Shown piece after piece: positions 8,470-16,158 of a stretch of 39,170 nt of DNA. The notes beneath the pieces were generated by a model that saw nothing but the letters and a program-made list of their open reading frames with translations, did not search any database and was not told the DNA's origin. Each line of letters opens with the position of its first letter. The first letter of the stretch is position 1. The stretch spans positions 1 through 39,170 of the forward strand of contig CAILQK010000072.1 in assembly GCA_903836265.1 (NCBI GenBank), read 5' to 3'. The DNA comes from an uncultured Bacteroidota bacterium (GTDB taxonomy: Bacteria > Bacteroidota > Bacteroidia > Chitinophagales > Saprospiraceae). Position numbers and translations under genes: made by a program.

Positions 8470-9396
8470 ATGAACCAGGACATTCAGGAGCGACTTCAGC
8501 TCCTCGAAGAAAAGTACGCCGCCATGGGCCAGGATATGAAATCATATCTCGATGGTCTGCTCTATGCCGATTATCTCACATACTGGGATTACATCCATCT
8601 GGACACCCTGCTCAGTCTTCAGAACCCGCGCACTCCCATACCTGATGAGCGTATTTTCATCACGTATCACCAGATTACCGAACTGTACTTCCGGCTCACG
8701 CTCGATGCGCTGGAACAGCTCGCCTGCCAAAGGGAAGTCTCTGCCGAACTGTTGAAACGCCAGCTTGTTCGTATTAACCGTTACTTCACACAGCTGATCA
8801 ATTCTTTCGATATCATGGTGGATGGTATGGATCGCGACGAATTCCTGCGTTTCCGGATGAGCCTCCTGCCCGCCAGCGGCTTTCAGAGTGTGCAGTACCG
8901 TATGATTGAAATGGCTGCCACTGACCTTGGGCAGTTGGTTCACGTGTCCAAACGTGAACTCACCGAAGGAGTAAATGATGTGGAGTTGCTGTATTCTGTA
9001 CTATACTGGAAATCAGGTGCCACCGAATTGGCAAGTGGCAAAAAAACACTCACTTTGCGCCAGTTTGAGGATAAATATGGCCAGGATTTGCTCCGTTTTG
9101 CCAAAAAGTACCATTCCTGCAATCTGCGCAGAATTTATTGCAGACTGCCTGAAGATGCCCGTCGGGATACCGAACTTGCGGGGCTGATGAAAGAATTTGA
9201 CCTGAATGCCAATGTGCGCTGGGCGCTCTCTCACTATCGCTCTGCCGTCAGGTATCTGGATGCAAAACCCAAAGAAATTGAGGCAACGGGTGGTACCAAC
9301 TGGCAAAAATACCTGCCCCCGCGGTTCCAGTGCGTGCAGTTCTATCCCGAACTCTGGTCGAAAGAAGAAACCGAAAACTGGGGGAAATTTCATTGA
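8470..9396 (+). CDS. Tryptophan 2,3-dioxygenase family protein
   Basis: A 308-residue haem dioxygenase of the TDO family, which opens the tryptophan indole ring to N-formylkynurenine. The family blocks are present: YIHLDTLLSLQNP, then DERIFITYHQITELYF with the active-site His (H67). FLRFRMSLLPASGFQSVQYR is the substrate-pocket block. WALSHYRSAV contains the proximal haem ligand (H255), and EATGGTNWQKYL is the substrate-carboxylate loop, a variant of the usual GTGGSSG. The end FYPELW is also typical. Both key His residues are kept, so activity is likely. No kynureninase, formamidase or 3-hydroxyanthranilate genes lie nearby, so the pathway must be completed elsewhere. It lies 21 bases after crcB. 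Confidence 0.9.
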   Translation: MNQDIQERLQLLEEKYAAMGQDMKSYLDGLLYADYLTYWDYIHLDTLLSLQNPRTPIPDERIFITYHQITELYFRLTLDALEQLACQREVSAELLKRQLVRINRYFTQLINSFDIMVDGMDRDEFLRFRMSLLPASGFQSVQYRMIEMAATDLGQLVHVSKRELTEGVNDVELLYSVLYWKSGATELASGKKTLTLRQFEDKYGQDLLRFAKKYHSCNLRRIYCRLPEDARRDTELAGLMKEFDLNANVRWALSHYRSAVRYLDAKPKEIEATGGTNWQKYLPPRFQCVQFYPELWSKEETENWGKFH

Positions 9397-9461
9397 TTTA
9401 ATACCAGGAACATTAAAACTCAGGGGAACAGCTTCTACCTTGGCAAAAATCTGATTTGCGG

Positions 9462-10202
9462 ATGGTTAATTCGGGTATTTACAGCGGATTGTGTTCGGCC
9501 AAATCGGCCGGCTCCAAACGTATTGCCATGCTGCTCGATCCCGACAAGTTTATTTCACCGCTTGCCGGCAGTGAACTGGATGTGGCTGTTGAGGCGGGTA
9601 TTGACTATTTTTTTATCGGAGGCAGCCTGATTGCCCATCCCGGCCTCGATGCTTTTCTGGAGTCTGTGCGCAAGCGCTGCGATATACCGCTGGTTCTTTT
9701 CCCGGGCAGTTTCTTTCAGCTGAGCTACAAGGCAGACGCACTGCTCTTTCTGTCTCTGATCAGCGGTAGAAACCCCGAACTGCTGATTGGCCAGCACGTT
9801 ATTGCCGCACCTTTTCTGAAACTGTCGCCGCTTGAAATTGTCAGTACCGGATATATGCTCGTTGATGGCGGTGTAAATACCTCTGTCCAGTATATGTCGA
9901 ATACAGTGCCTATTCCGCACAACAAGAATGATATCGCGGTGAGTACAGCCCTCGCCGGTGAAATGCTCGGACTGAAGGCGCTTTATCTGGAGGCAGGATC
10001 GGGAGCGCGTAATCCTGTATCGGAGAGCATGATTGCGGATGTGAGCCGTGCGGTTTCAGTGCCTCTGATTGTTGGCGGAGGTATCAGGAATGCAGAAAGC
10101 GTCGGAGCCGCATACAGGGCTGGTGCTGACCTGGTTGTGGTGGGCAACGCGCTGGAAAAAAATCCGGGTCTGATCCGCGAGCTGGCTGCTGCCCGCTACT
10201 GA
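9462..10202 (+). CDS. Geranylgeranylglyceryl/heptaprenylglyceryl phosphate synthase family protein
   Basis: This 246-residue TIM-barrel prenyltransferase joins a polyprenyl diphosphate to sn-glycerol-1-phosphate. The ATG at 9462 replaces the track's TTG at 9456. Diagnostic segments include AMLLDPDKF (about 22-30), FIGGSLI, VLFPGSFFQLS, YMLVDGGVNTSVQYMSNT, ALYLEAGSGARNPV, and the phosphate-binding LIVGGGIRNAES and LVVVGNALEKNP. It fits group II GGGPS, present in many Bacteroidota, whose physiological lipid product there is poorly defined. Its stop is 3 bases from the stop of bshA on the other strand, so the two transcripts must overlap or terminate inside one another. Confidence 0.93.
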   Translation: MVNSGIYSGLCSAKSAGSKRIAMLLDPDKFISPLAGSELDVAVEAGIDYFFIGGSLIAHPGLDAFLESVRKRCDIPLVLFPGSFFQLSYKADALLFLSLISGRNPELLIGQHVIAAPFLKLSPLEIVSTGYMLVDGGVNTSVQYMSNTVPIPHNKNDIAVSTALAGEMLGLKALYLEAGSGARNPVSESMIADVSRAVSVPLIVGGGIRNAESVGAAYRAGADLVVVGNALEKNPGLIRELAAARY

Positions 10203-10205
10203 ATG

Positions 10206-11348
10206 TTACTCAACCTTGTTGACACTTCTCTGTATTACCTCCTGATAACAGGCCTCATAATCAGGTAATATGTTATTGATGTCGAACCTGCGCGCCTGCG
10301 CGTATGCGTTCGCCCTGAACTCTCCGAGTGTGGAATCATCGGATAATATTTTGATGGCAAAATTTGCCATTTCCGACACATTGCCCGGGTCGCTCAGGTA
10401 ACCGGTAACTCCGTGAATGTTTACCTCGGGAAGTCCTCCTCCGTTAGATGATATTACAGGTACTTCACAGGCCATGGCTTCGAGTGCTGCCAGACCAAAA
10501 CTCTCGTGTTCTGATGGAATGACGAACAGATCGCAGATGGCGAGCAGCTCCTCTATGGCATCCTGCTTTCCGAGAAAACTGACATGATCGCTGAGGCACA
10601 GCTCCCTGCACAGCCTTTCACAGTGCTGTCGCTCGGGGCCATCGCCAATCATGAGCAGTTTGGAGGGTACCTCGGCGAGTATATTCCGGAAAATATGGAT
10701 GACATCTTCCACCCGCTTCACTTTTCTGAAATTGGAAGTATGAGCGACAATACGCTCGCCGTTGGGTGCGATTATTTTCTTGAAATGATCCTTGTTTGTC
10801 TTCCGGAACCGTTCAAAATCTATGAAATTGTAAATGACCCTGATATCGCGCTGAATACTGAACTGAGCCAGTGTATCGTCTTTGAGACTCTGGGAAACTG
10901 CCGTAACACCGTCGCTTTTGTTGATACTGAACTCCACGACAGGTGCAAAGGCATGGTTGTTGCCCACCAGTGTGATATCGGTACCGTGGAGGGTGGTTAC
11001 TACGGGCAGGTATCGGCCCTGCGTGAGCAGAATTTTCTTGGCCATATACGCTACCGCAGCATGTGGTATGGCGTAGTGCACATGGAGAATATCCAGATTG
11101 TGGTAGGTAACAACATCCACAATCTTGGAGGCAAGCGCAGTGTCGTAGGGAGGATACTCAAAAAGCGGATAATCATCGCTGTCCACTTCATGGTAAAACA
11201 CATTTGCCTCGAAATGCGCCAGCCTGACGGGTCGCCTGTACGTGATGAAATGTATCTCGTGCCCCCTGCGGGCAAGACCCAGACCCAGTTCGGTGGCTAC
11301 TACTCCGGAGCCGCCATAAGTGGGGTAACAAACGATACCTATTCTCAT
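10206..11348 (-). CDS. bshA: N-acetyl-alpha-D-glucosaminyl L-malate synthase (bacillithiol biosynthesis)
   Basis: A 380-residue GT4 glycosyltransferase. BshA transfers GlcNAc from UDP-GlcNAc to L-malate, the first step of bacillithiol synthesis. The N-terminal domain starts MRIGIVCYPTYGGSGVVATE, a hallmark of BshA, so the ATG at 11348 is used instead of the track start (11390). HVHYAIPHA, LHGTDITLVG and SINKSDGVTAVSQSL are also typical. The C-terminal nucleotide-sugar domain has the E-x7-E motif in EHESFGLAALEAMACEVPVI and SNGGGLPEV. bshB and bshC are not in the window. It lies 38 bases downstream of the 555-residue protein and is probably co-transcribed with it. Confidence 0.93.
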   Translation of the reverse strand: MRIGIVCYPTYGGSGVVATELGLGLARRGHEIHFITYRRPVRLAHFEANVFYHEVDSDDYPLFEYPPYDTALASKIVDVVTYHNLDILHVHYAIPHAAVAYMAKKILLTQGRYLPVVTTLHGTDITLVGNNHAFAPVVEFSINKSDGVTAVSQSLKDDTLAQFSIQRDIRVIYNFIDFERFRKTNKDHFKKIIAPNGERIVAHTSNFRKVKRVEDVIHIFRNILAEVPSKLLMIGDGPERQHCERLCRELCLSDHVSFLGKQDAIEELLAICDLFVIPSEHESFGLAALEAMACEVPVISSNGGGLPEVNIHGVTGYLSDPGNVSEMANFAIKILSDDSTLGEFRANAYAQARRFDINNILPDYEACYQEVIQRSVNKVE

Positions 11349-11386
11349 GCTTTTGACAATACACAAACAGAACAAAATTTCTGCTC

Positions 11387-13054
11387 TCAAGGTTCAGCAT
11401 GGCGCTCCCCGAGTGACTTCCATTTGTCCTCAAGCCACTCCCAGTCCACCACGGTTTCCTGATCGAGACGGGCCCGGATACGTTTCAGTGCAGCAGAAGC
11501 ATTATATTTTTTATCTATTTGAAGCTGTTCCCTGACTTTGTACAATTCTTTGGCTATCGAAAAAAACTGGAGTCTTTCTTCGCGTCTGTGTGTGGGCAGG
11601 GAGTCTTCCCGCCTGATGTGCGTGGTTGTGGCGTGCATCATGGCGGCCCCGTAATCGTCCTCCAGGTCACCCAGTTCGTAGTGGATTCTGACATCGAGGG
11701 TGGCGGCTATGGCATACAGATATATGTCTTCGCACATACCATAGTTGAGGTAGTGGGGCAATTTGCTGGCTGCGTCCCTGAAACTGCCGCGATAGGCATC
11801 TACTGCAGCTCGCGTGATATCCACCAGCAGGGAGGTTTGTACGGTATCCAGACCGCGCAACCTGCCTGAGTACTCATCTACAAATGCAGCACACCAGTCT
11901 GTGAGCCCGAGTTTTAGACCCGAGAAGAGCGTATTCTGATAAAAGGAGGTGGCAATGGTTTCACCCGGTTTTACCTGTTCCAGCTGGCGTCGCTGCCTGT
12001 TGTGCAACTTCTCCATAAAGCGCCTGTCGCGCGTTTCTCTGTAGCGGGCCGGCCAGAAACTGCGAAGAAGGATTCCGAGCGTATCAATCCTGTTTTTGGG
12101 GAGTACGCCCGTGTTCCGCTCCAGCAACAGTTCGAAAGCTTCCAGTCGCTGATCTGCAATGGTCGGGTCGTTTTCGGTAAAAAATTCCAGAAAAGTACAA
12201 TACAAGTCAACCCCCGGATCTACAGAGAGCCCTGTATGCCGGATAAGGCCAACAAGTTCTGTGGTGAACTGCACATTGGCTTCATACCGCGCAAATTCGG
12301 GAGAGCCGGCTTCAAAAAGAGCCAGCCTTCTTCCGTAATGGAGCAACTGACATATATGTTCCAGTTTGGCAGTCAGATAAAATGAATCGAGGCGCTCTGT
12401 AGCTGCGAGCAGGTTGTTGTCGCCCTCTTCCAGACTGCTTGTGGTTTCATACAATACTTTTTCGTGTTCAGTCATGAACCGGAAATACATGAAATCCATG
12501 AACTCATACTCGTCAAACGCGGAAAGTTGCCGTTGCCCGTCTAGGGCATCGCGCACCTGCTTGTTCAGATTCAGGAAGAAGTTTTCCGCCTTGCGTCCCT
12601 TTCGGTAACCGGTTTCCCGGGGCATGGACGGCTGTTTGTCTGCTCCCTGCGACTGCGTATTCTGGTGCAGGCGCTCGTTGTACAGCCGCATGAGTGCCAG
12701 CTTGTGTTGTATATCGTGCAAAGATACCTTTTCGGTGTTGTTTGACCTGGCGTCCCGGAGTTGTGTGTATCGGAAAGCAACAAATTTTCGCACAACGTTC
12801 ATCAGTTGCGTCATGGTGCGCTGCAGTGAGCCCACCGGATTGGCAGCATTCGGGAAAAAATGACGCGCTGCCACCTCACGGTCAATTTCAGGGGCGTTGA
12901 AATGGGGATAATGCGGCCGGAGATACTCAAAAAGAGAAGAGGTTTCCTCTGGTCTCACATCATTGAAGATGGGTGAGGAAACAAACGAACGTAACACCTC
13001 CATTTCTTCCCTGTTCAGGAGTTGCAGTGTGCGTATGAGCGGACTCTGGTACAC
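11387..13054 (-). CDS. Large alpha-helical protein of unknown function
   Basis: This 555-residue protein starts at a GTG. The start is kept because the segment it adds (LIRTLQLLNREEMEVL) runs straight into RSFVSSPIFN, a pattern I associate with the N-terminus of uncharacterised Saprospiria proteins; an ATG at 13003 is the alternative. The composition is strongly helical, rich in Leu, Arg, Glu and Tyr, with repeated aromatic-hydrophobic helices resembling TPR-like scaffolds. There is no signal peptide, membrane segment or catalytic motif, so it is probably cytoplasmic. Its position directly upstream of bshA on the same strand suggests a shared transcript. No function is assigned. Confidence 0.8.
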   Translation of the reverse strand: MYQSPLIRTLQLLNREEMEVLRSFVSSPIFNDVRPEETSSLFEYLRPHYPHFNAPEIDREVAARHFFPNAANPVGSLQRTMTQLMNVVRKFVAFRYTQLRDARSNNTEKVSLHDIQHKLALMRLYNERLHQNTQSQGADKQPSMPRETGYRKGRKAENFFLNLNKQVRDALDGQRQLSAFDEYEFMDFMYFRFMTEHEKVLYETTSSLEEGDNNLLAATERLDSFYLTAKLEHICQLLHYGRRLALFEAGSPEFARYEANVQFTTELVGLIRHTGLSVDPGVDLYCTFLEFFTENDPTIADQRLEAFELLLERNTGVLPKNRIDTLGILLRSFWPARYRETRDRRFMEKLHNRQRRQLEQVKPGETIATSFYQNTLFSGLKLGLTDWCAAFVDEYSGRLRGLDTVQTSLLVDITRAAVDAYRGSFRDAASKLPHYLNYGMCEDIYLYAIAATLDVRIHYELGDLEDDYGAAMMHATTTHIRREDSLPTHRREERLQFFSIAKELYKVREQLQIDKKYNASAALKRIRARLDQETVVDWEWLEDKWKSLGERHAEP

Positions 13055-13285
13055 TTCGCTTTGCGGGTTGTGGTTCGCGGGGTTGCGCTGCTGCGAATTT
13101 CGGCAGAATTCTCGTATTTCAGGAAATTACCTGTGTTTTTTGAAAAATTTCTCTCTCTGTACCAGCATCCGTTTTTCACTGCAGGCGCACAAGTGTATTA
13201 CTATATCCTGTCATATTCGCACTTCCCGGGCCGTTTGCCTGAAAACCCCGCCGGTTTCTTTGGAAGTAATGCCGTTTTCTGTGTT

Positions 13286-13316
13286 TTGAAGCATCGCTGC
13301 AGTGCCCCCATCTTTG
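13286..13316 (+). promoter_or_regulatory. Bacteroidota-type promoter P1 of the candidate RNA locus
   Basis: TTG (13286-13288), 20 bases, CATCTTTG (13309-13316). The surrounding GTGTTTTG and CCCCCA blocks recur in P2. A stem, CGGATTC (13339-13345) with GAATCCG (13368-13374), follows shortly after the expected start. Confidence 0.55.
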
Positions 13317-13587
13317 TGTCATCAAAAGGGGATTGCGGCGGATTCAACCGATTTCTTTGTGAGGAACGAATCCGGAGAACCAAAGTAATACCCTTACCTG
13401 AAAAGGATTGCCACATTACCTGTCCGGTGCTTTCCGTTCGAAGAAAGGAGTGCAGAAGCTGACTAAAACGGGAAAACATGAGAACGAAGAAGGGAAAATC
13501 GTTTCATCATCAAACGCAGCAGACCGGAGGCACCGGCAGGCAGGCATTGAAAGAACGAAGGCTGGAAGTGATCGAAGATTTTGTGTT

Positions 13588-13618
13588 TTGGATCCGGAGT
13601 GTGTTACCCCCACCTTTG
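13588..13618 (+). promoter_or_regulatory. Bacteroidota-type promoter P2 of the candidate RNA locus
   Basis: TTG (13588-13590), 20 bases, CACCTTTG (13611-13618). The spacing is the same as P1, as are the flanking GTGTTTTG and CCCCCA blocks. Transcription would start near 13624 and run about 230 bases to the terminator. Confidence 0.55.
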
Positions 13619-13855
13619 CAACGCAAAGCAAAACGAGAAACTGAAAATTGACTCATTTACCCAAAAACCGCCAAACCACATGAAGACGAATCCCGGGAAA
13701 CCAGTTTTGAAACAGACAGGCGACACAATGCGCTTTCAAACCTGAGGACCATTTCGAAAACCGGTACCGCGGCATATAGTCACATCCTGTATGTCCCGTA
13801 TTTCCACTTGAAACGCATTGCCCGCCCGGGAAAGCCCGGGCGGGTTCTTTGTTTT
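13619..13855 (+). ncRNA. Candidate structured small RNA (about 230 nt)
   Basis: The stretch between P2 and the terminator has no ORF longer than 21 codons (13680-13745). A long-range stem pairs CAATGCGCTTTCAA (13726-13739) with TTGAAACGCATTG (13808-13820): 13 pairs and one bulged C. It closes a roughly 68-base domain and directly abuts the terminator hairpin, which would allow coaxial stacking. A smaller hairpin lies inside (CATATA with TGTATG, one G-U pair, about 13774-13794). I could not match it to tmRNA, RNase P RNA, SRP RNA or 6S RNA hallmarks. The call rests on promoter, structure and terminator alone. Confidence 0.45.
13820..13855 (+). terminator. Strong rho-independent terminator, plus strand
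   Basis: CCCGCCCGGG (13821-13830), loop AAAG, CCCGGGCGGG (13835-13844), then TTCTTTGTTTT. The T-rich side is only on the plus strand, so it ends plus-strand RNA. The adjacent annotated genes on both sides are on the minus strand, so it belongs to neither. Confidence 0.88.
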
Positions 13856-13891
13856 GGATATATCCGGTCAGTACGTCCCCGGGAGCTGCTT

Positions 13892-14428
13892 TCAGGCTCG
13901 CAAGACAGGTACTGAAGCGGGCAGTTTCCCCGGTTTCTCCTCGCTCCACTCTTGTGTTTTTTTGATCAGCCTGTTCAGGTCATCCAGCCTGAAACGGCCC
14001 CTGACCGATATCATGCCGGTTACCTCTTCTGCTCTGAAGAATACGACGAGACTCCGGAGTGTACCTTTTTCCTCTCTGGCCAGAATCTGAAAACGGTCTT
14101 TTCCGCTGCGTACCGTGATGATTTCCTCCAGCTGACGGCGCGTGGCCTTTCTGTTGAATTTCTGGAAATCGCTGTCGGTTACAGGACTTCTGTCCTCAAA
14201 AACAAGAATTCTCGTGGCGTGCATCCGTCTCAGCAGCATGCGCTCTTCCCGCTCGCCGGCAAAAAGCGAACTGATGCCTGTGACCGCTCCCGGTATCCGC
14301 AGTGCGATTGCGCCGTCGTAACTTTTGTACTTCCAGAATAGTCCGGCATCCTGTGCGTCTGCACGTACTGTGTACGAAATGGCCACAAACAGGAGCAGAA
14401 TTGCCTTGAATTTGATCATTCTGTTCAT
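13892..14428 (-). CDS. DUF4252 domain-containing protein (second copy)
   Basis: A 178-residue exported protein with an N-terminal hydrophobic signal segment (about 5-26, ending ADAQ). It resembles its neighbour in length and layout: a signal, an early conserved hydrophobic region, a VLVFEDRS-like strand, an RRQLEEIITVRSGKDRFQI segment matching the neighbour's YDELLTVRDGEEHVRI, and a final GRFRLDDLNRLI-like helix where the neighbour has GKIDLAKISGLA. This is the DUF4252 pattern found beside ECF sigma factors in Bacteroidota. The ATG overlaps the preceding stop by 4 bases (14425-14428), so translation is probably coupled. The molecular function of DUF4252 is unknown. It is the last gene of a four-gene minus-strand cluster. 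Confidence 0.8.
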   Translation of the reverse strand: MNRMIKFKAILLLFVAISYTVRADAQDAGLFWKYKSYDGAIALRIPGAVTGISSLFAGEREERMLLRRMHATRILVFEDRSPVTDSDFQKFNRKATRRQLEEIITVRSGKDRFQILAREEKGTLRSLVVFFRAEEVTGMISVRGRFRLDDLNRLIKKTQEWSEEKPGKLPASVPVLRA

Positions 14429-14961
14429 TCCTGCTTCTTTTTGATTTTGTCCAGGTGTTCAATACCTTCTACATCGAGCGTTTCAGCCAGTCCCGAAATC
14501 TTCGCCAGGTCAATTTTACCCGACAGGCTCAGCATGATGAACTCATCGGGTGCCCCTACAAGCAGCAGCAATTCTTCAATGACAGTGTCACTTTTGTTTT
14601 CCCTGGTCCATATTCTTACGTGTTCTTCGCCATCGCGCACGGTTAACAGCTCGTCGTATTCCCTGACAGGAACGCGGCCCAGGGCATCGTTGTACAGCTC
14701 AAGTCCGTTGTTCACGCTGTCGGCAACAAGCACCTTGAGTCCTCCAAGATCCTTTACAATATCACGCATTTTGTTCCATTCTTCATCGTCGCTCGACACT
14801 TTCGAGATCATGCTGAACAGTTTGGGTGCCACATACACCACAGTAAAGCGCTCATCTTCGGCATACTTGTTGAAAAATCGGGATATGGCGTCATTTTGTG
14901 CATGCAGGTTGAATGCAGTTGCAAACAGGAGCGTGCACATCATCAATAATCTGATTTTCAT
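14425..14961 (-). CDS. DUF4252 domain-containing protein (first copy)
   Basis: A 178-residue exported protein with a clean signal peptide (MKIRLLMMCTLLFATAFNLHAQ). The mature part begins DAISRFFNKYAEDERFTVVYV, the characteristic start of DUF4252. It then has SMISKVS, GLKVLVADS, YDELLTVRDGEEHVRIWTRE and a C-terminal GKIDLAKISGLAETLDVEGIEHL helix. The protein is probably periplasmic. It lies 68 bases after the putative anti-sigma gene and overlaps the second DUF4252 gene by 4 bases. The conserved association with an ECF sigma factor suggests that it is a regulon member or a sensor component, but no biochemical role is known. Confidence 0.87.
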   Translation of the reverse strand: MKIRLLMMCTLLFATAFNLHAQNDAISRFFNKYAEDERFTVVYVAPKLFSMISKVSSDDEEWNKMRDIVKDLGGLKVLVADSVNNGLELYNDALGRVPVREYDELLTVRDGEEHVRIWTRENKSDTVIEELLLLVGAPDEFIMLSLSGKIDLAKISGLAETLDVEGIEHLDKIKKKQE

Positions 14962-15029
14962 TTTCTGATAGTTTTGTCAATGTTGAAATGAGTGGTGAAC
15001 CGTACAGATTATCCTGTAACAGTTCCTGA

Positions 15030-15611
15030 TCAGCGGCCCTTTTTTTTGTGGAAAATATCTATGGCTTCCAGATGACCGGCGCCTTTCGATACCTCCCTGC
15101 GTGTCTTTCTGATACTGGAAGACACCAGTGCAAGAGCAGCCTTGACATGCATAACAGCTTCCTGCGTTTCCGGATCCACAGTAGCAGCTACGGGTCGTGT
15201 TCTCTCTGGTTTTCTGTTTTTTGCCGGCAATTTTTTTTTGGCCTGTATTACGGGTATTGCTGTTTGTTCAGTAAAGCCGGTTGGCGTTTCCAGGGGAATC
15301 CCTCTCGCGGAGTCAGCCACAGCCAGTGTGTCTTCCTCCGGAGACCATTGTATCCACCAGCCAGCTGTGAGCAGCACAGCCAGAGAAGCTGCATAAAGCC
15401 AGTACCTCACAGTCCGGCTGACGTGAGATCGAACGGGGCTTTTCACCTGCTGCTCTTTTCTGACTGCTGTGAAATAGGCTGTATATTCCCTGTGTGACGA
15501 ATATATTTTACCAGCGTTGAAGTAATTTTTCAGCGCCTGTTCTTCTGAAAGGGTAGTTTCACCCTCCCAGTAGCGTTCCAGCAGTTCACTGATGCGTTTT
15601 TCCTCTGTCAT
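15030..15611 (-). CDS. Single-pass membrane protein, putative anti-sigma factor
   Basis: This 193-residue protein has an acidic N-terminal cytoplasmic segment (ISELLERYWEGETTLSEEQALKNYF), then one membrane helix (about 70-88). A low-complexity Lys/Pro/Thr-rich stretch follows, and the last part is basic. The N-terminal ERYWEGETTLEEE-like pattern is common in Bacteroidota proteins encoded directly after ECF sigma genes. Its start overlaps the sigma stop by 4 bases (15608-15611), and the topology fits an anti-sigma factor that tethers sigma at the inner membrane. There is no zinc-binding HxxxCxxC signature, so the role is inferred from context. Confidence 0.72.
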   Translation of the reverse strand: MTEEKRISELLERYWEGETTLSEEQALKNYFNAGKIYSSHREYTAYFTAVRKEQQVKSPVRSHVSRTVRYWLYAASLAVLLTAGWWIQWSPEEDTLAVADSARGIPLETPTGFTEQTAIPVIQAKKKLPAKNRKPERTRPVAATVDPETQEAVMHVKAALALVSSSIRKTRREVSKGAGHLEAIDIFHKKKGR

Positions 15612-16132
15612 GGGTAACTGATTTTAAGTTCCTGAATCAGACGGGCCCGGATGGTTTTTCGTGCCCTGTGCAGATTTGTTTTCACCTGGTCTGCCGGCAT
15701 GGATAAAACAGTTGAAATTTCTTCATAGGTCATTTCCTCAATATCGCGCAGGTGCATCACCAAACGGTGTTTTTCGGGGAGTTCCTGTATCATTCTGCGG
15801 ATATGCTCGCTCAAATCATTGTTTTCTGTCTGTGTTGCTGCTGAAGGAATTGTTGCTGCTCCTGTCATTTGCCCGCGTTCCTGTATCGGCAAAATTTGCC
15901 TCGTTTTGCGGCGTCTGTTTCTGTCGAGCGACCGGTTTCTGGTCAGGGTCATACTCCATGCCTCCCAGTTTCTTACTGGTTCAGACTCATTTTCCGGGGC
16001 TTTCCAGATATTTTCCATTACTTCCTGTACCACATCTTCGGCTTCATGTGCGCTGCCTGTGATGCGAAGTGCAAATCTGTACAATTTGTCGCGCAGCGGG
16101 ATGATATATTGCCGGAAGATTTCCTGATCCAT
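15608..16132 (-). CDS. ECF-type RNA polymerase sigma factor
   Basis: From the ATG at 16132 the protein has 174 residues, the normal ECF size; the track start (16222) adds 30 residues with poor composition and lies upstream of the predicted promoter. Region 2 (about 5-80) contains LYRFALRITGSAHEAEDVVQEVMENIW and the -10-binding ARNRSLDxxRR-like TLTRNRSLDRNRRRKT. Region 4 (about 115-165) has LPEKHRLVMHLRDIEEMTYEEI with VLSMPADQVKTNLHRARKTIR as the -35-binding helix-turn-helix. It is likely to control its own operon through the promoter at 16159-16184 and to be restrained by the membrane protein encoded next. Confidence 0.93.
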   Translation of the reverse strand: MDQEIFRQYIIPLRDKLYRFALRITGSAHEAEDVVQEVMENIWKAPENESEPVRNWEAWSMTLTRNRSLDRNRRRKTRQILPIQERGQMTGAATIPSAATQTENNDLSEHIRRMIQELPEKHRLVMHLRDIEEMTYEEISTVLSMPADQVKTNLHRARKTIRARLIQELKISYP

Positions 16133-16158
16133 TCGTGTTGTCTGAATTCTGATAAAAA

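Larger units (their letters stand above)
13055..13891. other. 837-bp region with no convincing protein gene; candidate RNA locus
   Basis: ORFs listed here (13022-13462, 13408-13644 and the minus-strand ones) have compositions typical of chance frames. The plus strand carries two good promoters (13286-13316 and 13588-13618), stable inverted repeats and a very strong terminator at 13820-13855. Between the promoters there is a 57-codon ORF (13478-13651, MRTKKGKSFHHQ...KRETEN), basic with one amphipathic stretch. It is below the track cutoff and I cannot tell whether it is translated. Upstream of 13286 I see only the 5' flank of the minus-strand gene. Confidence 0.6.

Noticed and set aside
10584-11462. 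292-aa plus-strand ORF
   Set aside because: Antisense to bshA.
13022-13462. 146-aa plus-strand ORF
   Set aside because: Begins inside the 5' end of the minus-strand 555-aa gene and crosses promoter P1. Phe/Cys/Arg-rich chance composition and no known motif.
13408-13644. 78-aa plus-strand ORF
   Set aside because: Chance-like composition. It overlaps the better 57-codon frame and promoter P2.
13320-13660. Possible RNase P RNA or tmRNA between P1 and P2
   Set aside because: GAGGAACGAATCCGG only loosely recalls the RNase P 5' motif. The ACAGAA 3' motif and the tmRNA ends are missing.
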